Source of the DNA: Enemella dayhoffiae
GTDB taxonomy: Bacteria > Actinomycetota > Actinomycetes > Propionibacteriales > Propionibacteriaceae
DNA length: 64,000 nucleotides
Reading direction: 5' to 3'
NCBI RefSeq assembly: GCF_002250625.1
Contig: NZ_NMVQ01000006.1
Span: 57,589 to 121,588, forward strand
A program made the position numbers and the translations under genes. The notes beneath the pieces were generated by a model. The model saw only the letters and a program-made list of their open reading frames with translations. It did not search any database and was not told the DNA's origin. Positions 55,500-64,000 of the stretch are shown here, piece after piece; position 1 is the first letter of the stretch; each line of letters begins with the position of its first letter.

Positions 55500-57317
55500 C
55501 TATCGAATCTGCGTGGAGCGTTCGCCGGCGCGGAGGTTGACCCCGATCCAGGCCTCGTCGGAGAAGTCGAAGGTGTCGCTCGGGTTGGCCCGCAGATAGA
55601 TCACCTTCTGGCCGGCCGAGAAGATGCCGACGCGATACTTCTGGGTCCGGGTCTGGTCCAGCTTCTGCGTGACGACGTACCAGGCACCCTTCACCTCGGT
55701 GCCCTGTGCCGGGGTGAGCAGTGGCGCCTGTTTCTGCACCTTGGCGGTCAGCGTGCGCTGCTCGCAGCCCTTGATGTTGTTCGAGATCTTGTCGACGAGC
55801 TCGTTCGCCGACTTCGGGTTCTCCATCTGCAGCATGATCTCGTCGATGCCGAACTCCGGCGGCGCGGCCGGATCGTTGCGCAGCAGATAGGTGCGCTGCT
55901 GGCGGGTGCTGGCACCGGAGACGGTCGCGAAGTCGATCGCCTCACAGTTCGTGCCGTCCTGGATGGTGACCCGGCTCCCCGGGGCGTTGCCCCTCCACTG
56001 GCCCACGCCCTGGGTCACCCGCGGGATGTCCCCGGAGGCGAGGAACCCGGGCTGGTCGCCGCCGGGCGGCGGGATGGTCAGGTTGACCGAGGTGCTCGGC
56101 GCGGTGCACAGCCCGACGGCCGGACCGCACTGGCGGTTGACCGCCTGGCTGAGCGCCTTGACCATGGAGTCGATGTCGGCCGGCTGGCCCATCCGGACCA
56201 CGTCCAGAATGTTCAGCACGCGGCCGGTGCGGACCAGGACGATCGAGTGGTATTCGTTCACCCGGTCCTGCAGCACCAGGCGTACGCCGACGGCCTGGTT
56301 GCCGACACCGGTGATCTGGAATCCCTTCTCCACATAGAGCGGGGATCCGACGCAGCCGCCGATCTCGGTGCTGCGGAAGTTGAACATCTGCGCCGCCTCC
56401 TCGGGGGAGGCGTACGCGTCGGCGCGGTGCAGGGCGGCGGTCTTGTCATCTCCGCTGGCCTTCAGCTGGCGGAGCAGGGTGATCGCCGGGCCCGGCTGGC
56501 CGGTGGGCTGGGGGCCGATGCAGGCGGCCCCGGGGGAGCTGTCGTTGACACCCTGCTCGGTCAGGCTCTGGCTCCACGTGCGGCTCGGGTCGATCGACTT
56601 GGCCTGGCCGTCGGTCAGCAGGCTCGACTGGGCGAGCACCGGGCCGGGGGTGGCGCTGACGCCCTGCCCGACGGGGCCGGTCTGCTCGGTACGCCGGTTC
56701 AGCGACCACAGGGCGTACGAGACCAGGACCGCGATGATGCACAGGGCCGAGATCGCGGCCACGCTGAGGGCCATGGTGTTCCGCTTGTCGAACCCGCGCT
56801 TGCTCGGTTCGGCGGCCCGGCGACCGACCGGCGTCTGCTCGGGTTCCTCCTTCGAGCGACGACGCACCCGGTCCAGCGGGTTGGGACGCTTCTTGGCCGG
56901 CTCGGTCGGCGCGAACGGGTTGGCCGGTCGCTCGGCGGGCTGGTCGGCCTGTTGCGCGGCGGGCTGCTCAGCGGAGCGGGACGGGGCGGCGGGCCAGTTG
57001 CGGGCGACCAGACCCGGTCGCTTCTCGTCGGCACGCGGCCTGGTCTCCTCGGCGCCTGGTTTCGCGGCGGCTCGCGTGGCGTCGGTCGCCGACTGCTCGG
57101 GGGTCGTGCGGGTTCCCGGGTCACGGGTGAAACCCGGGCCGGGGTGCTTGCCCGCATCGGCCGAGGCGGGCTCATCGGCCGGGGTCGACTGCGCGTCGTC
57201 GGTCCAGCCGCGTCGGGCGGACGCCGGCTTCTCCGAGGGGGACTCCGCTGGTGCGGACTCCTCATCGGAGGGCAGCGCAGCCCGCCTGGGCCGGTACTCC
57301 GTTCCGTCGTTCGACAA
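55500..57317 (-). CDS. Single-pass membrane protein of unknown function with six extracytoplasmic cysteines
   Basis: 605 residues. A long Pro/Ala/Glu-rich cytoplasmic head (1-180), one transmembrane helix at 182-206, then about 400 outside residues with a Ser/Pro stalk and two structured halves. The outer part has six Cys (in GAACIG, GGCVGS, RQCG, GLCT, TNCE and KGCE), consistent with disulphides. No known domain is recognised; the layout recalls actinobacterial septum or cell-wall proteins of the Rv0954 position in the sucD-perM interval. TTG 57317 has GGAGGAG about 7 nt upstream. Confidence 0.78.
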   Translation of the reverse strand: MSNDGTEYRPRRAALPSDEESAPAESPSEKPASARRGWTDDAQSTPADEPASADAGKHPGPGFTRDPGTRTTPEQSATDATRAAAKPGAEETRPRADEKRPGLVARNWPAAPSRSAEQPAAQQADQPAERPANPFAPTEPAKKRPNPLDRVRRRSKEEPEQTPVGRRAAEPSKRGFDKRNTMALSVAAISALCIIAVLVSYALWSLNRRTEQTGPVGQGVSATPGPVLAQSSLLTDGQAKSIDPSRTWSQSLTEQGVNDSSPGAACIGPQPTGQPGPAITLLRQLKASGDDKTAALHRADAYASPEEAAQMFNFRSTEIGGCVGSPLYVEKGFQITGVGNQAVGVRLVLQDRVNEYHSIVLVRTGRVLNILDVVRMGQPADIDSMVKALSQAVNRQCGPAVGLCTAPSTSVNLTIPPPGGDQPGFLASGDIPRVTQGVGQWRGNAPGSRVTIQDGTNCEAIDFATVSGASTRQQRTYLLRNDPAAPPEFGIDEIMLQMENPKSANELVDKISNNIKGCEQRTLTAKVQKQAPLLTPAQGTEVKGAWYVVTQKLDQTRTQKYRVGIFSAGQKVIYLRANPSDTFDFSDEAWIGVNLRAGERSTQIR

Positions 57318-57430
57318 ACTCGCTCCTCCCGAGTTGCTGACCCGCTTTTGGCCGGTCAGTGGACACAGGTCAGCAAACTTTACCTGTTGGTCGCGTGTCT
57401 TAGCGATTCGAGAGGCCCGGATGCAGGACC

Positions 57431-58909
57431 ATGGTGCGGACCATGCCTGATCTCATGACCTCCCGCAGGCGGGCACCCCGGCTCACGCTGCGGGTGCGTT
57501 CCGCCGACGAATTGGACGACGGTGAAGCCGGTGAGGACGAGGCGTCCGGCCCTCAATTGCCGTGGTACGCGAGCGCCGCGCTGGCCGGTCTGGTCGCCGC
57601 TGCGGGCGGCTGGTTGCTGCTCGCCGGACTGGTGATGCTGATCTGGCTGACAGCCCGCTCTGGCGCGGTTCTGGACGCGATCGGGGCCGGTACGCAGGTC
57701 TGGTTGCTGGCCAACGGCGGCGGTCTTCAGTTGGGCGGACAACGCTGGACGCTGGTACCGCTGACGCTCACCCTGCTGCTGGCGCTGATGATCGGCCAGG
57801 GAGCGGCGCTGGCGGCTCGGGCCGGGCTGCGCGCGGATCGGGCCGCGGGCGTCGAACACCAGCCGGCGGACCTGGCCAGAATTGTGCGCAATGTCACGCT
57901 GCTGACCAGCGTCTGCTATGCCGGAGCGGTGACCGTGACCGCGAGTCTGGTCGGCAGCACCGAGCAGGGGGTTCGGGCGCTGGTCGGGTCGGCCGTGCTG
58001 GCGGTGCTGGCGGCGTACGTCGGTGCGGCCCGAGCGGTCAAGCACCGGCTGAAGGATGTGCTGCCCGGGTGGGCCCGTGCGGTACCGGCGGCGGTCGGCG
58101 CAGCGGTGACCATCCTGCTGCTGACCGGTGTCGTGGTGCTGGTGCTGGGCTTCGTGCAGAACCACGAACAGGTCCAGGCGCTCAACGAGCGGCTCGGCCT
58201 GGAGGGCGTCAACCTGGGCGTGTCCATCGTGGCCCAGGCGTTGTTCCTGCCCAATCTGGTGTTCTGGTGCGGGGCCTGGGCGCTCGGCGCCGGCTTCCGG
58301 TTCGGGCAGGGGAGCGTGATCTCGCCCAGCAGTACCGACCTCGGGCTGCTGCCGTCGATCCCGGTGCTGGGGGCGCTGCCCGACGAGGGCCCGGGCAGTG
58401 CGGCGATGCTCACCTGGCTGGCGGCCGGGGCGCTGGCCGGGGCCGTGGCGGCGATCCTGGTGATGCGTGGCCGGCCGCGCGCCCGCTTCGACGAGACCGC
58501 CGTCGTCGGCGGCCTGAGTGGCATCCTCGCCGCCCTCGTGTTCACCGCCCTGGCGGCCACCTCGGGCGGCGACCTCGGCACCGAGCGGCTGACCGGTATC
58601 GGCCCCCGGCTCACCGAACTGGCCGTGTTGTCCGGGGCGCTGCTGGGGATCAGCGGGCTGGCCGTGGGCCTGATCTGGGGCCTGGTACGCCGACCGCTCA
58701 GCGCTCAGGCCGAGGAGGAGACGTACGCCGAGGACGAGGCGTACGAAGTCCAGGACGCGGAGGCGACCACCGACCTGAGCGAGGTCACCGAGGCCGACGA
58801 GGAGCACGAGCGGACGACCGAGCTCCGCCGCCCTCGCGATCCGGAGGACGAGCCGACGGAGGTCGTCGAGCGCCCGCAGCGACGCTGGAACCCGCTCTCT
58901 CGGCGCTGA
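57431..58909 (+). CDS. perM: DUF6350 membrane protein (PerM-like, cell-division associated)
   Basis: 492 residues with about ten hydrophobic helices from 47 to 430, then an acidic tail (EEETYAEDEAYEVQDAEATTD). Position before purN-purH and after sucCD equals Rv0955 (PerM) of Mycobacterium, reported to stabilise division proteins. Homology assignment rests on synteny plus membrane topology with SPSSTDLGLLPSIPVLGALPDEGP, a loop typical of DUF6350. The exact start among ATG 57431 and later Met codons is uncertain. Confidence 0.8.
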   Translation: MVRTMPDLMTSRRRAPRLTLRVRSADELDDGEAGEDEASGPQLPWYASAALAGLVAAAGGWLLLAGLVMLIWLTARSGAVLDAIGAGTQVWLLANGGGLQLGGQRWTLVPLTLTLLLALMIGQGAALAARAGLRADRAAGVEHQPADLARIVRNVTLLTSVCYAGAVTVTASLVGSTEQGVRALVGSAVLAVLAAYVGAARAVKHRLKDVLPGWARAVPAAVGAAVTILLLTGVVVLVLGFVQNHEQVQALNERLGLEGVNLGVSIVAQALFLPNLVFWCGAWALGAGFRFGQGSVISPSSTDLGLLPSIPVLGALPDEGPGSAAMLTWLAAGALAGAVAAILVMRGRPRARFDETAVVGGLSGILAALVFTALAATSGGDLGTERLTGIGPRLTELAVLSGALLGISGLAVGLIWGLVRRPLSAQAEEETYAEDEAYEVQDAEATTDLSEVTEADEEHERTTELRRPRDPEDEPTEVVERPQRRWNPLSRR

Positions 58910-59642
58910 GCGCCGGCAGGTAGCACAGCGCCCCGAGCACGCTGAACAGTCCACCGGTCACCGTCGCCGCCGGCGTCCCGGCGTACGCCGCCAGCTGCCC
59001 GAGCAGCGGGCCCGACGGCCGAACCCGCGCCGAGGGCGACGAGCGAGTTCAGCGACAGCACCGTGGCCCGGCTGCCCGCGGGGCGCGGCGGTGCAGCAGG
59101 GCCCGATGCACCGGGCCGCAGGCGCCGTGCAGACCGTAGGTGACCAGATAGGCACCGATCAGCCCGGCCGGCCCGAACGCCAGCCCCATCACCGCCGCGC
59201 CCAGCCCGTTCAGCACCCGACTGACGATCGCCGCCCGGGTCACCCCGATCCGCCGGGACAGGCCGCCGACCAGCACCGCGCCGACGGCGAAGCAGCCCCA
59301 GCCCGCCGCCGCGGACGGCCCGACCCAGGCGGCGGCCCGCTCGGAGCTGCCGAACAGTTCGGCCAGCCGGATCGGCAGGAAGGTCTCGAAGACCGACATG
59401 CCCGCCACCCAGAACAGTTCCACCGCGACGATCCCGGCCAGCACGCGATCGGTGCGCAGCAGCCCCACGCACGCCGCGACCATCCGCGGCGTGCCGCGCA
59501 GCGAGGCCAGCGCCGCCTCGGGGTGGGCCGGCCGGTCGTTGGGCACCAGCAGCAGGGTCGCCAGCAGGTGGGGCACCGCGGTGGCGAGCAGCACCTGCAG
59601 CGGGAGCAGCAGCGCGCTCTGGCCGCGGAATCTGCAACGCAT
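58910..59642 (-). pseudogene. MFS transporter remnant (N-half lost, frameshifts)
   Basis: From 59642 leftward one frame gives helices LLLPLQVLLATAVPHLLATLLLVP, then LRTDRVLAGIVAVELFWVAGMSVFETFLPIRLAELFG, VLVGGLSRRIGVTRAAIVSRVL and GLIGAYLVTYGLHGACGPVHRALLHRRAP, the second half of an MFS protein. Near 59090 it shifts frame to GSRATVLSLNSLVALGAGS and near 59010 again to LLGQLAAYAGTPAATVTGGLFSVLGALCYLP. The first six helices are absent. At least two frameshifts and a large 5' loss mark it as dead. It is wedged between perM and purN. Confidence 0.78.
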
Positions 59643-59694
59643 CGGTCGCGACGTTGCGTTCCACCCGGATTGGGCCGCCCGCGGCCCGGGGTCC

Positions 59695-59700
59695 TAGAGT
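59695..59700 (+). promoter_or_regulatory. -10 box of a leaderless purN-purH promoter
   Basis: TAGAGT ending 7 nt before the purN GTG start, with no ribosome-binding motif between. Transcription would start at or next to the start codon. Confidence 0.5.
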
Positions 59701-59707
59701 CGGGGCC

Positions 59708-60292
59708 GTGACCTTCCGCCTTGCCGTGCTCCTCTCGGGCTCGGGCACCCTGCTGCAGGCGCTGCTGGATGCGATCGCCGCCGGGGAGTGCGCCGCCGAG
59801 GTGGTGCTCGTGGGCGCCGACCGGGCCGGCATCGAGGGCCTGGCCCGTGCCGAGCGGGCCGGCATCGAAACCTTCGCCCACCCCTACGCCAAGGGCTCCG
59901 ACCGCGCCGCCTGGGACCGCGAACTGACCGAGCTGGTCGCCGCCGCCGAGCCCGATCTGGTGGTGAGCGCCGGCTTCATGAAGCTCGTCGGCGAGGCGTT
60001 CCTGGACCGGTTCACCGGGCGGATGATCAACACCCACCCCGCGCTGCTGCCGAGTTTCCCCGGCATGCACGGCCCGCGCGATGCGCTGGCCTACGGGGTG
60101 AAGGTGACCGGGGCCACCGTGTTCACCGTGGACGCCGGCGTGGACACCGGCCGGATCCTCGCCCAGGCGGCCGTCCCCGTGCTCGACGACGACACCGTCG
60201 AGGCCCTGCACGAACGGATCAAGATCGAGGAGCGAAGGCTCCTGATCGAGACCGTGCACGACCTGGCAACCAAGGCAACCAAGGAGCAGTAG
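59708..60292 (+). CDS. purN: Phosphoribosylglycinamide formyltransferase
   Basis: 194 residues. [19 protein letters not shown] opens the nucleotide-binding fold; the catalytic triad region reads [22 protein letters not shown] with Asn and His, and DTGRILAQ supplies the Asp. It formylates GAR with 10-formyl-THF. GTG 59708 lies 7 nt after TAGAGT (59695-59700); no Shine-Dalgarno, so leaderless. purH starts at the last base of its stop. Confidence 0.95.
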   Translation: MTFRLAVLLSGSGTLLQALLDAIAAGECAAEVVLVGADRAGIEGLARAERAGIETFAHPYAKGSDRAAWDRELTELVAAAEPDLVVSAGFMKLVGEAFLDRFTGRMINTHPALLPSFPGMHGPRDALAYGVKVTGATVFTVDAGVDTGRILAQAAVPVLDDDTVEALHERIKIEERRLLIETVHDLATKATKEQ

Positions 60293-61851
60293 TGACCGAC
60301 CGCCAGCCCATCAAGCGCGCCCTCGTCTCCGTCTATGACAAGACCGGGCTGGAACAGCTCGGCCGGGCCCTGGCCGAGGCCGGCGTCGAGGTGGTCTCCA
60401 CCGGCTCCACCGCCAGGAAGCTCGCCGACACCGGCGTACCGGTGATCCCCGTCGAGCAGGTGACCGGCTTCCCCGAGTGCCTGGACGGCCGGGTGAAGAC
60501 CCTGCACCCCAAGATCCACGCCGGCATCCTCGCCGACCGCCGCCTCGACGCGCACCGCGACCAGCTCGACGAGCTCGGCGTGGCCCCCTTCGACGTGGTG
60601 GTCTCCAACCTCTACCCGTTCACCGAGACCGTCGCGTCGGGCGCCAGCAGCGACGAGTGTGTCGAGCAGATCGACATCGGCGGCCCGTCGATGGTCCGCG
60701 CGGCGGCCAAGAACCACCCATCCGTGGCGATCATCACCAGTCCCGAGCAGTATGCCGAGCTGACCGAGGCGCTGACCGCCGGCGGCACCACCCTCGAGCA
60801 GCGGCAGCGGCTGGCCGCGGCCGCCTTCCGGCACACCGCGGAATATGACCTGGCCGTCGCGTCCTGGATGGGCAGTGTGCTCACCGACAGTTCCGGTGGG
60901 GACGGGTTCCCCGAGTGGATCGGCGGCGCCTGGCAGAAGCTCGGCACCCTGCGCTATGGCGAGAACTCGCACCAGCCGGCAGCGTTGTACGCCTATCCCG
61001 CCGGCCCGGCGGGGATCACCCAGGCCGTGCAGCACCACGGCAAGGAGATGAGCTACAACAACTACACCGACGGCGACGCCGCCTATCGCGCCGCCTATGA
61101 CTTCGACGAGCCGTGCGTGGCGATCATCAAGCACGCCAACCCGTGCGGGATCGCCGTCGGCGCCGACATCGCCGAGGCGCACCGGCTCGCCCACGCCTGT
61201 GACCCGGTCAGCGCGTTCGGCGGGGTGATCGCCACCAATCGCGAGGTGTCGGTGGCGATGGCCGAGCAGGTCTCCGACATCTTCACCGAGGTGGTGATCG
61301 CCCCCGGGTACGCCGACGGCGCGCTGGAGCTCCTGTCGGCGAAGAAGAACATCCGCCTGCTCACCGCCGGTGCGTACACCCACCGCGAGCGCAGCCTGCA
61401 CCCGATCTCCGGCGGCGCGCTGCTGCAGGCCCCCGACCGGATCGACGCCCCCGGCGACAACCCGGCCAACTGGACGCTGGCCACCGGCGAGGCCGCCGAC
61501 GAGCAGACCCTGGCCGATCTGGTGTTCGCCTGGCGGGCCTGCCGCGCGGTGAAGTCGAACGCCATCCTGCTGGCCGCCGACGGCGCCTCGGTCGGGGTCG
61601 GCATGGGTCAGGTCAACCGGGTCGACTCCTGCCGGCTGGCGGTGGAGCGGGCTGGGGACCGGGTCAAGGGGTCGGTCGCCGCCTCGGACGCGTTCTTCCC
61701 GTTCAGCGACGGCCCGCAGATCCTGATCGACGCCGGGGTGAAGGCGATCGTGCAGCCCGGCGGTTCGGTGCGGGACGAGGAGACCGTCGAGGTGTGCAAG
61801 AAGGGCGGCGTCACCATGTACCTCACCGGGACCCGGCACTTCTTCCACTGA
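60292..61851 (+). CDS. purH: Bifunctional AICAR transformylase / IMP cyclohydrolase
   Basis: 519 residues. IMP cyclohydrolase domain 1-200 with [16 protein letters not shown] and [10 protein letters not shown]; transformylase domain with [21 protein letters not shown], and [12 protein letters not shown]. It makes IMP, the substrate of the guaB in the same window. GTG 60292 overlaps purN's stop by one base, with AAGGAG 8 nt upstream. The conserved C-terminal [11 protein letters not shown] is intact. Confidence 0.97.
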   Translation: MTDRQPIKRALVSVYDKTGLEQLGRALAEAGVEVVSTGSTARKLADTGVPVIPVEQVTGFPECLDGRVKTLHPKIHAGILADRRLDAHRDQLDELGVAPFDVVVSNLYPFTETVASGASSDECVEQIDIGGPSMVRAAAKNHPSVAIITSPEQYAELTEALTAGGTTLEQRQRLAAAAFRHTAEYDLAVASWMGSVLTDSSGGDGFPEWIGGAWQKLGTLRYGENSHQPAALYAYPAGPAGITQAVQHHGKEMSYNNYTDGDAAYRAAYDFDEPCVAIIKHANPCGIAVGADIAEAHRLAHACDPVSAFGGVIATNREVSVAMAEQVSDIFTEVVIAPGYADGALELLSAKKNIRLLTAGAYTHRERSLHPISGGALLQAPDRIDAPGDNPANWTLATGEAADEQTLADLVFAWRACRAVKSNAILLAADGASVGVGMGQVNRVDSCRLAVERAGDRVKGSVAASDAFFPFSDGPQILIDAGVKAIVQPGGSVRDEETVEVCKKGGVTMYLTGTRHFFH

Positions 61852-61853
61852 AC

Positions 61854-61872
61854 GGTATCAACCTCGGTATCA
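61854..61872 (+). promoter_or_regulatory. Direct repeat GGTATCA x2 before antitoxin gene
   Basis: GGTATCA at 61854-61860 and 61866-61872 are one helical-turn apart (12 bp) just before the antitoxin ATG. Toxin-antitoxin operons are usually autoregulated at such repeats. A TATCAT box at 61869-61874 could be the -10. Confidence 0.5.
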
Positions 61873-61879
61873 TTACTGC

Positions 61880-62083
61880 ATGGCCATGACACTGCGACTG
61901 ACCGATGCCGAGACCGAGGCGCTGCGCAAGCGTGCCGAGTTGGAGCGACGTTCGATGCAGCAAGTCGCCCGCTCCGCCCTGACCGAATACATCGAGCAGC
62001 ACAGCCGCCGAGACCTGCTGGATCAGGTGCTCGATCGTGAGCTGCCGCGCTATGCCGAAACGCTTGAGCGCCTGGGGCAGTGA
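61880..62083 (+). CDS. Ribbon-helix-helix antitoxin of a Doc-type toxin-antitoxin pair
   Basis: 67 residues. MTLRLTDAETEALRKRAELERRSMQQVARSALTEYI fits a short beta strand followed by two helices as in CopG/Arc-like antitoxins; the acidic tail (about 45-67) would wrap the toxin. ATG 61880 (ATG 61886 also possible). Its TGA overlaps the toxin ATG by one base (TGATG), the usual coupling. The toxin reading frame is broken, so this antitoxin may now be an orphan repressor. Confidence 0.8.
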   Translation: MAMTLRLTDAETEALRKRAELERRSMQQVARSALTEYIEQHSRRDLLDQVLDRELPRYAETLERLGQ

Positions 62084-62477
62084 TGCTCCATCTGACCGCT
62101 GAAGAACTGATCCACATCGCCAACCGGGCCACCGACACGACGGTCGGCGTTCGGGACGCCGGCCTGCTCGAGTCGGCCGCAGCCCGGCCGCAGACATCCG
62201 TGTTCGGGCAGGACGCCTACCCAGACCTGGTCACGAAGGCTCCCGCCCTGACGCAGTCGATCGTCGGAAACCACGCCTTGGTTGACGGAAACAAGCGACT
62301 CGGGCTCGGTGCCCTGATCGCGTTCCTGGGCTCAACGGCCACACCCTGACCTGGAGCAACGACGAGGCGTACGACTTCATCATCGCGATTGCCGACGGGT
62401 CCATGACCGAGGTGGACGAGATCGCGACCCGCCTGCGTCCCGCAGTGGAAGGCAACACCTCAGCAGATCCGCGGTAG
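62083..62477 (+). pseudogene. Doc-type Fic toxin with one-base frameshift
   Basis: ATG 62083 begins LHLTAEELIHIANRATD and runs through RDAGLLESAAARPQTSVFGQDAYPDL to the Fic/Doc core NHALVDGNKRLGLGALIAFLG. Just after AFLG (near 62330) the frame changes: the second frame continues [36 protein letters not shown] to TAG at 62475-62477. Restoring one base would give a full Doc of about 130 residues. Doc proteins phosphorylate EF-Tu. As read, an 88-residue protein stops at 62349 without the last helices. A sequencing error at this one base cannot be excluded. Confidence 0.8.
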
Positions 62478-62676
62478 CTGCTCGCCGAGCGGCATCCCGA
62501 TCACCCGGGGCGCCCAGGCGCCCAGCTCGTTGGCTGCCCACCCACCTCGAAGCGCTCGACCACACCCTGATCGAGGTCGGTTGGGGTACGCCACTGCTTC
62601 GACCCCGCGCTCGCGGGTGCCCTGCCCGGATAGTGGCAGAATGGCGCTCAGTCCGGCGTACCCCGAAAGGAACTCG

Positions 62677-63564
62677 ATGACGGCGCAAAAGCTCGACGGC
62701 AAGGCCTGTGCGGCCGCGATCAAGGACGAGCTGAAGGCTCGGGTGGCCGAGCTGGCCGAGCACGGGGTCACCCCAGGTCTCGGCACGGTGCTGGTCGGTG
62801 ACGATCCCGGCTCGCAGATCTATGTCAATGGCAAGCACCGCGACTGCGCCCAGGTCGGGATCGCCTCCCTGCGGGTCGACCTGCCCGCCGACACCACCCG
62901 CGAGCAGCTGCGCGAGGAGATCCAGAAGCTGAACGCCGACGCCACCTGCACCGGCTACATCGTGCAGCTGCCGCTGCCGAAGCATCTCGACGAGCACGAG
63001 GCGCTGGGCCTGATCGATCCGGCCAAGGACGCCGACGGGCTCGCCCTGGCCAGCCTCGGCAAGCTGGTGCTGATGCAGCCCGGCCCGCTGCCGTGCACGC
63101 CGCGCGGGATCGTCGAGCTGCTGCGCCGCAACGGCGTCGAGCTGGCCGGCGCGGAGGTGTGCGTGGTCGGCCGCGGCACGACCGTGGGCCGCCCGCTCGG
63201 GCTGCTGCTGACCCGCCGTTCGGAGAACGCCACGGTCACCTTGTGCCACACCGGCACCAAGGAGCTGGCCGCGCACACCCGGAACGCCGACATCGTGGTC
63301 GGCGCGGCCGGCGTACCGGGGTTGATCACCGCCGACATGATCAAGCAGGGCGCGGCCCTGGTCGACGTCGGCATCACCCGCAACGCCGAGGGCAGGCAGG
63401 TCGGCGACTTCGCCGACGACGTCTGGGAGAAGGCCGGCTGGGTCACCCCGAACCCCGGGGGAGTCGGCCCGATGACCCGCGCGATGCTGCTGGAGAACGT
63501 GGTCGAGGCCGCCGAACAGCAGTTCGCCCTGGCACAGTCGGGGGCCCGCTACGCGCGGGGGTGA
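62677..63564 (+). CDS. folD: Methylenetetrahydrofolate dehydrogenase/cyclohydrolase
   Basis: 295 residues. [27 protein letters not shown] has the catalytic Lys and Tyr region; [20 protein letters not shown] binds [20 protein letters not shown] closes the family. In the segment normally K-D-x-D-G-x-H-P-x-N-x-G it reads [12 protein letters not shown], so the usual His-Pro-Asn is altered, a small but unusual change near the folate site. ATG 62677 has GAAAGGA upstream. It supplies 10-formyl-THF used by PurN and PurH. DUF3017 gene overlaps its stop. Confidence 0.93.
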   Translation: MTAQKLDGKACAAAIKDELKARVAELAEHGVTPGLGTVLVGDDPGSQIYVNGKHRDCAQVGIASLRVDLPADTTREQLREEIQKLNADATCTGYIVQLPLPKHLDEHEALGLIDPAKDADGLALASLGKLVLMQPGPLPCTPRGIVELLRRNGVELAGAEVCVVGRGTTVGRPLGLLLTRRSENATVTLCHTGTKELAAHTRNADIVVGAAGVPGLITADMIKQGAALVDVGITRNAEGRQVGDFADDVWEKAGWVTPNPGGVGPMTRAMLLENVVEAAEQQFALAQSGARYARG

Positions 63565-63872
63565 TCGTGGCGCTGCGTGACCAGGGGATCCGGGTGGCCG
63601 CCCGGACCAAGGCGAAATCCCTCAACCAGTGGCCGCTGCTGGTGGTCGTCGCGGCGGCGGCCGCCGCGCTGGTCGTCGTCTGGGCCGGCCACTGGCGCTG
63701 GGGCAGCGCCCTGTTCGGAGCCGCCCTGTGCCTCGGCGCACTGGAGCGGCTGGTGCTGCCGCAGCGGCTCGCGGGACTGCTGCAGGTGCGCGGCCGGGCG
63801 TTCGACGTGACTGTGCTGCTCGTCGTCGGCGCGACGCTGATCGCGTTGTCGGTGCTGGTCCCGGCCGTCTAG
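63561..63872 (+). CDS. DUF3017 membrane protein
   Basis: 103 residues, three hydrophobic helices ([36 protein letters not shown] and [17 protein letters not shown]) after a basic head. The protein after folD in Actinobacteria is usually DUF3017; function unknown. GTG 63561 overlaps the folD stop (GTGA); GTG 63567 is an alternative. Its stop TAG is followed after 1 bp by the presumed edge of an IS481-like element. Confidence 0.82.
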   Translation: MIVALRDQGIRVAARTKAKSLNQWPLLVVVAAAAAALVVVWAGHWRWGSALFGAALCLGALERLVLPQRLAGLLQVRGRAFDVTVLLVVGATLIALSVLVPAV

Positions 63873-63873
63873 C

Positions 63874-64000
63874 TGTACCCGGCCAGGACGTTGGTAGCGG
63901 CGAGCCTGGTTGAACGAACGAGAACCTCCGAATGGGATGTGGCTTGTCGAAGGCCCACGCCAACCCGGAGGTTCTCATGTCCCACGGTAGTGCCCGATTG
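63874..64000 (+). mobile_element. Left end of an IS481-like insertion sequence (runs off the window)
   Basis: Right after the DUF3017 stop comes TGT, a usual IS481-type end, then a hairpin GAGAACCTCCG (63920-63930) with CGGAGGTTCTC (63966-63976) that abuts the transposase ATG. The right end and target duplication are outside the window. Confidence 0.6.
63977..64000 (+). CDS. IS481 family transposase, N-terminal fragment
   Basis: Only eight codons are visible: M-S-H-G-S-A-R-L, the usual M-S-H-x-x-A-x-L opening of IS481-family DDE transposases. The start codon is directly preceded by the arm of a perfect 11-bp inverted repeat, which could limit translation from read-through transcripts. The rest is beyond the window. 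Confidence 0.55.

Noticed and set aside
62478..62676. Possible gene fragment on the - strand before folD
   Set aside because: A short stretch ([19 protein letters not shown]) looks protein-like, but no family was recognised and the frame lacks a supported start.

Overview
The window reads as chromosome of a high-GC actinobacterium. Evidence: GC-rich codon use, frequent GTG/TTG starts, a polyprenol-phosphomannose mannosyltransferase (MptB type), a GroEL with a His-rich tail, PcrA with a C-terminal Tudor-like segment, GuaB plus GuaB3, DUF3017 after folD, and the block pcrA / M23 peptidase / sucCD / perM / purN / purH, whose order I recall from Mycobacterium (Rv0949-Rv0957). A stand-alone B12-binding protein and a GNAT-TsaE fusion make Propionibacteriales plausible, but that placement is inference.

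Layout. 1-14,049: acpS tail, a truncated SDR remnant, nnr and alr, a hydrolase, a mannosyltransferase-like GT4, an MFS/WYL cassette between 91-bp direct repeats, a DEAD-box helicase with an Arg/Asp/Asn-rich repeat domain, and the overlapping tsaE-tsaB-rimI-tsaD operon for tRNA t6A synthesis. 14,050-24,118: THUMP-like methyltransferase, an alcohol-dehydrogenase homologue lacking its catalytic zinc ligands, CIRCE-controlled groES-groEL, mptB, a TIGR01777 epimerase, guaB and guaB3. 24,119-40,000 is more accessory: transporter, stress protein, chorismate mutase, a Nei-type glycosylase, an acyl-CoA operon headed by a broken amidohydrolase, cysK-cysE, a large unknown lipoprotein, an FAD dehydrogenase and two TetR regulators. 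40,000-50,460: HIT protein, guaA, a three-PspC / histidine kinase / response regulator envelope-stress module, a cardiolipin-synthase-like PLD and pcrA. 50,461-64,000: M23 peptidase with a decayed duplicate, B12-binding protein, sucCD, a membrane protein of unknown role, perM, purN-purH, a broken Doc toxin with its antitoxin, folD-DUF3017, and the left end of an IS481-like element.

Three themes stand out. First, erosion: at least six genes (SDR, amidohydrolase, PPOX-like, M23 duplicate, MFS, Doc) carry internal deletions or frameshifts beside intact housekeeping genes. Second, many start codons sit 6-9 nt after a TANNNT box with no Shine-Dalgarno, pointing to widespread leaderless transcription. 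Third, there is non-coding repeat structure: a MITE-like palindrome family in a short and a long form, 91-bp flanking repeats, a perfect 30-bp-stem hairpin, and a very frequent GTACGCC word that appears skewed to the + strand whatever the gene orientation. I see no rRNA, tRNA, CRISPR array or phage. No clearly new multigene system is evident; the best leads are the MITE-like element, the 91-bp-flanked cassette and the two large unknown envelope proteins.
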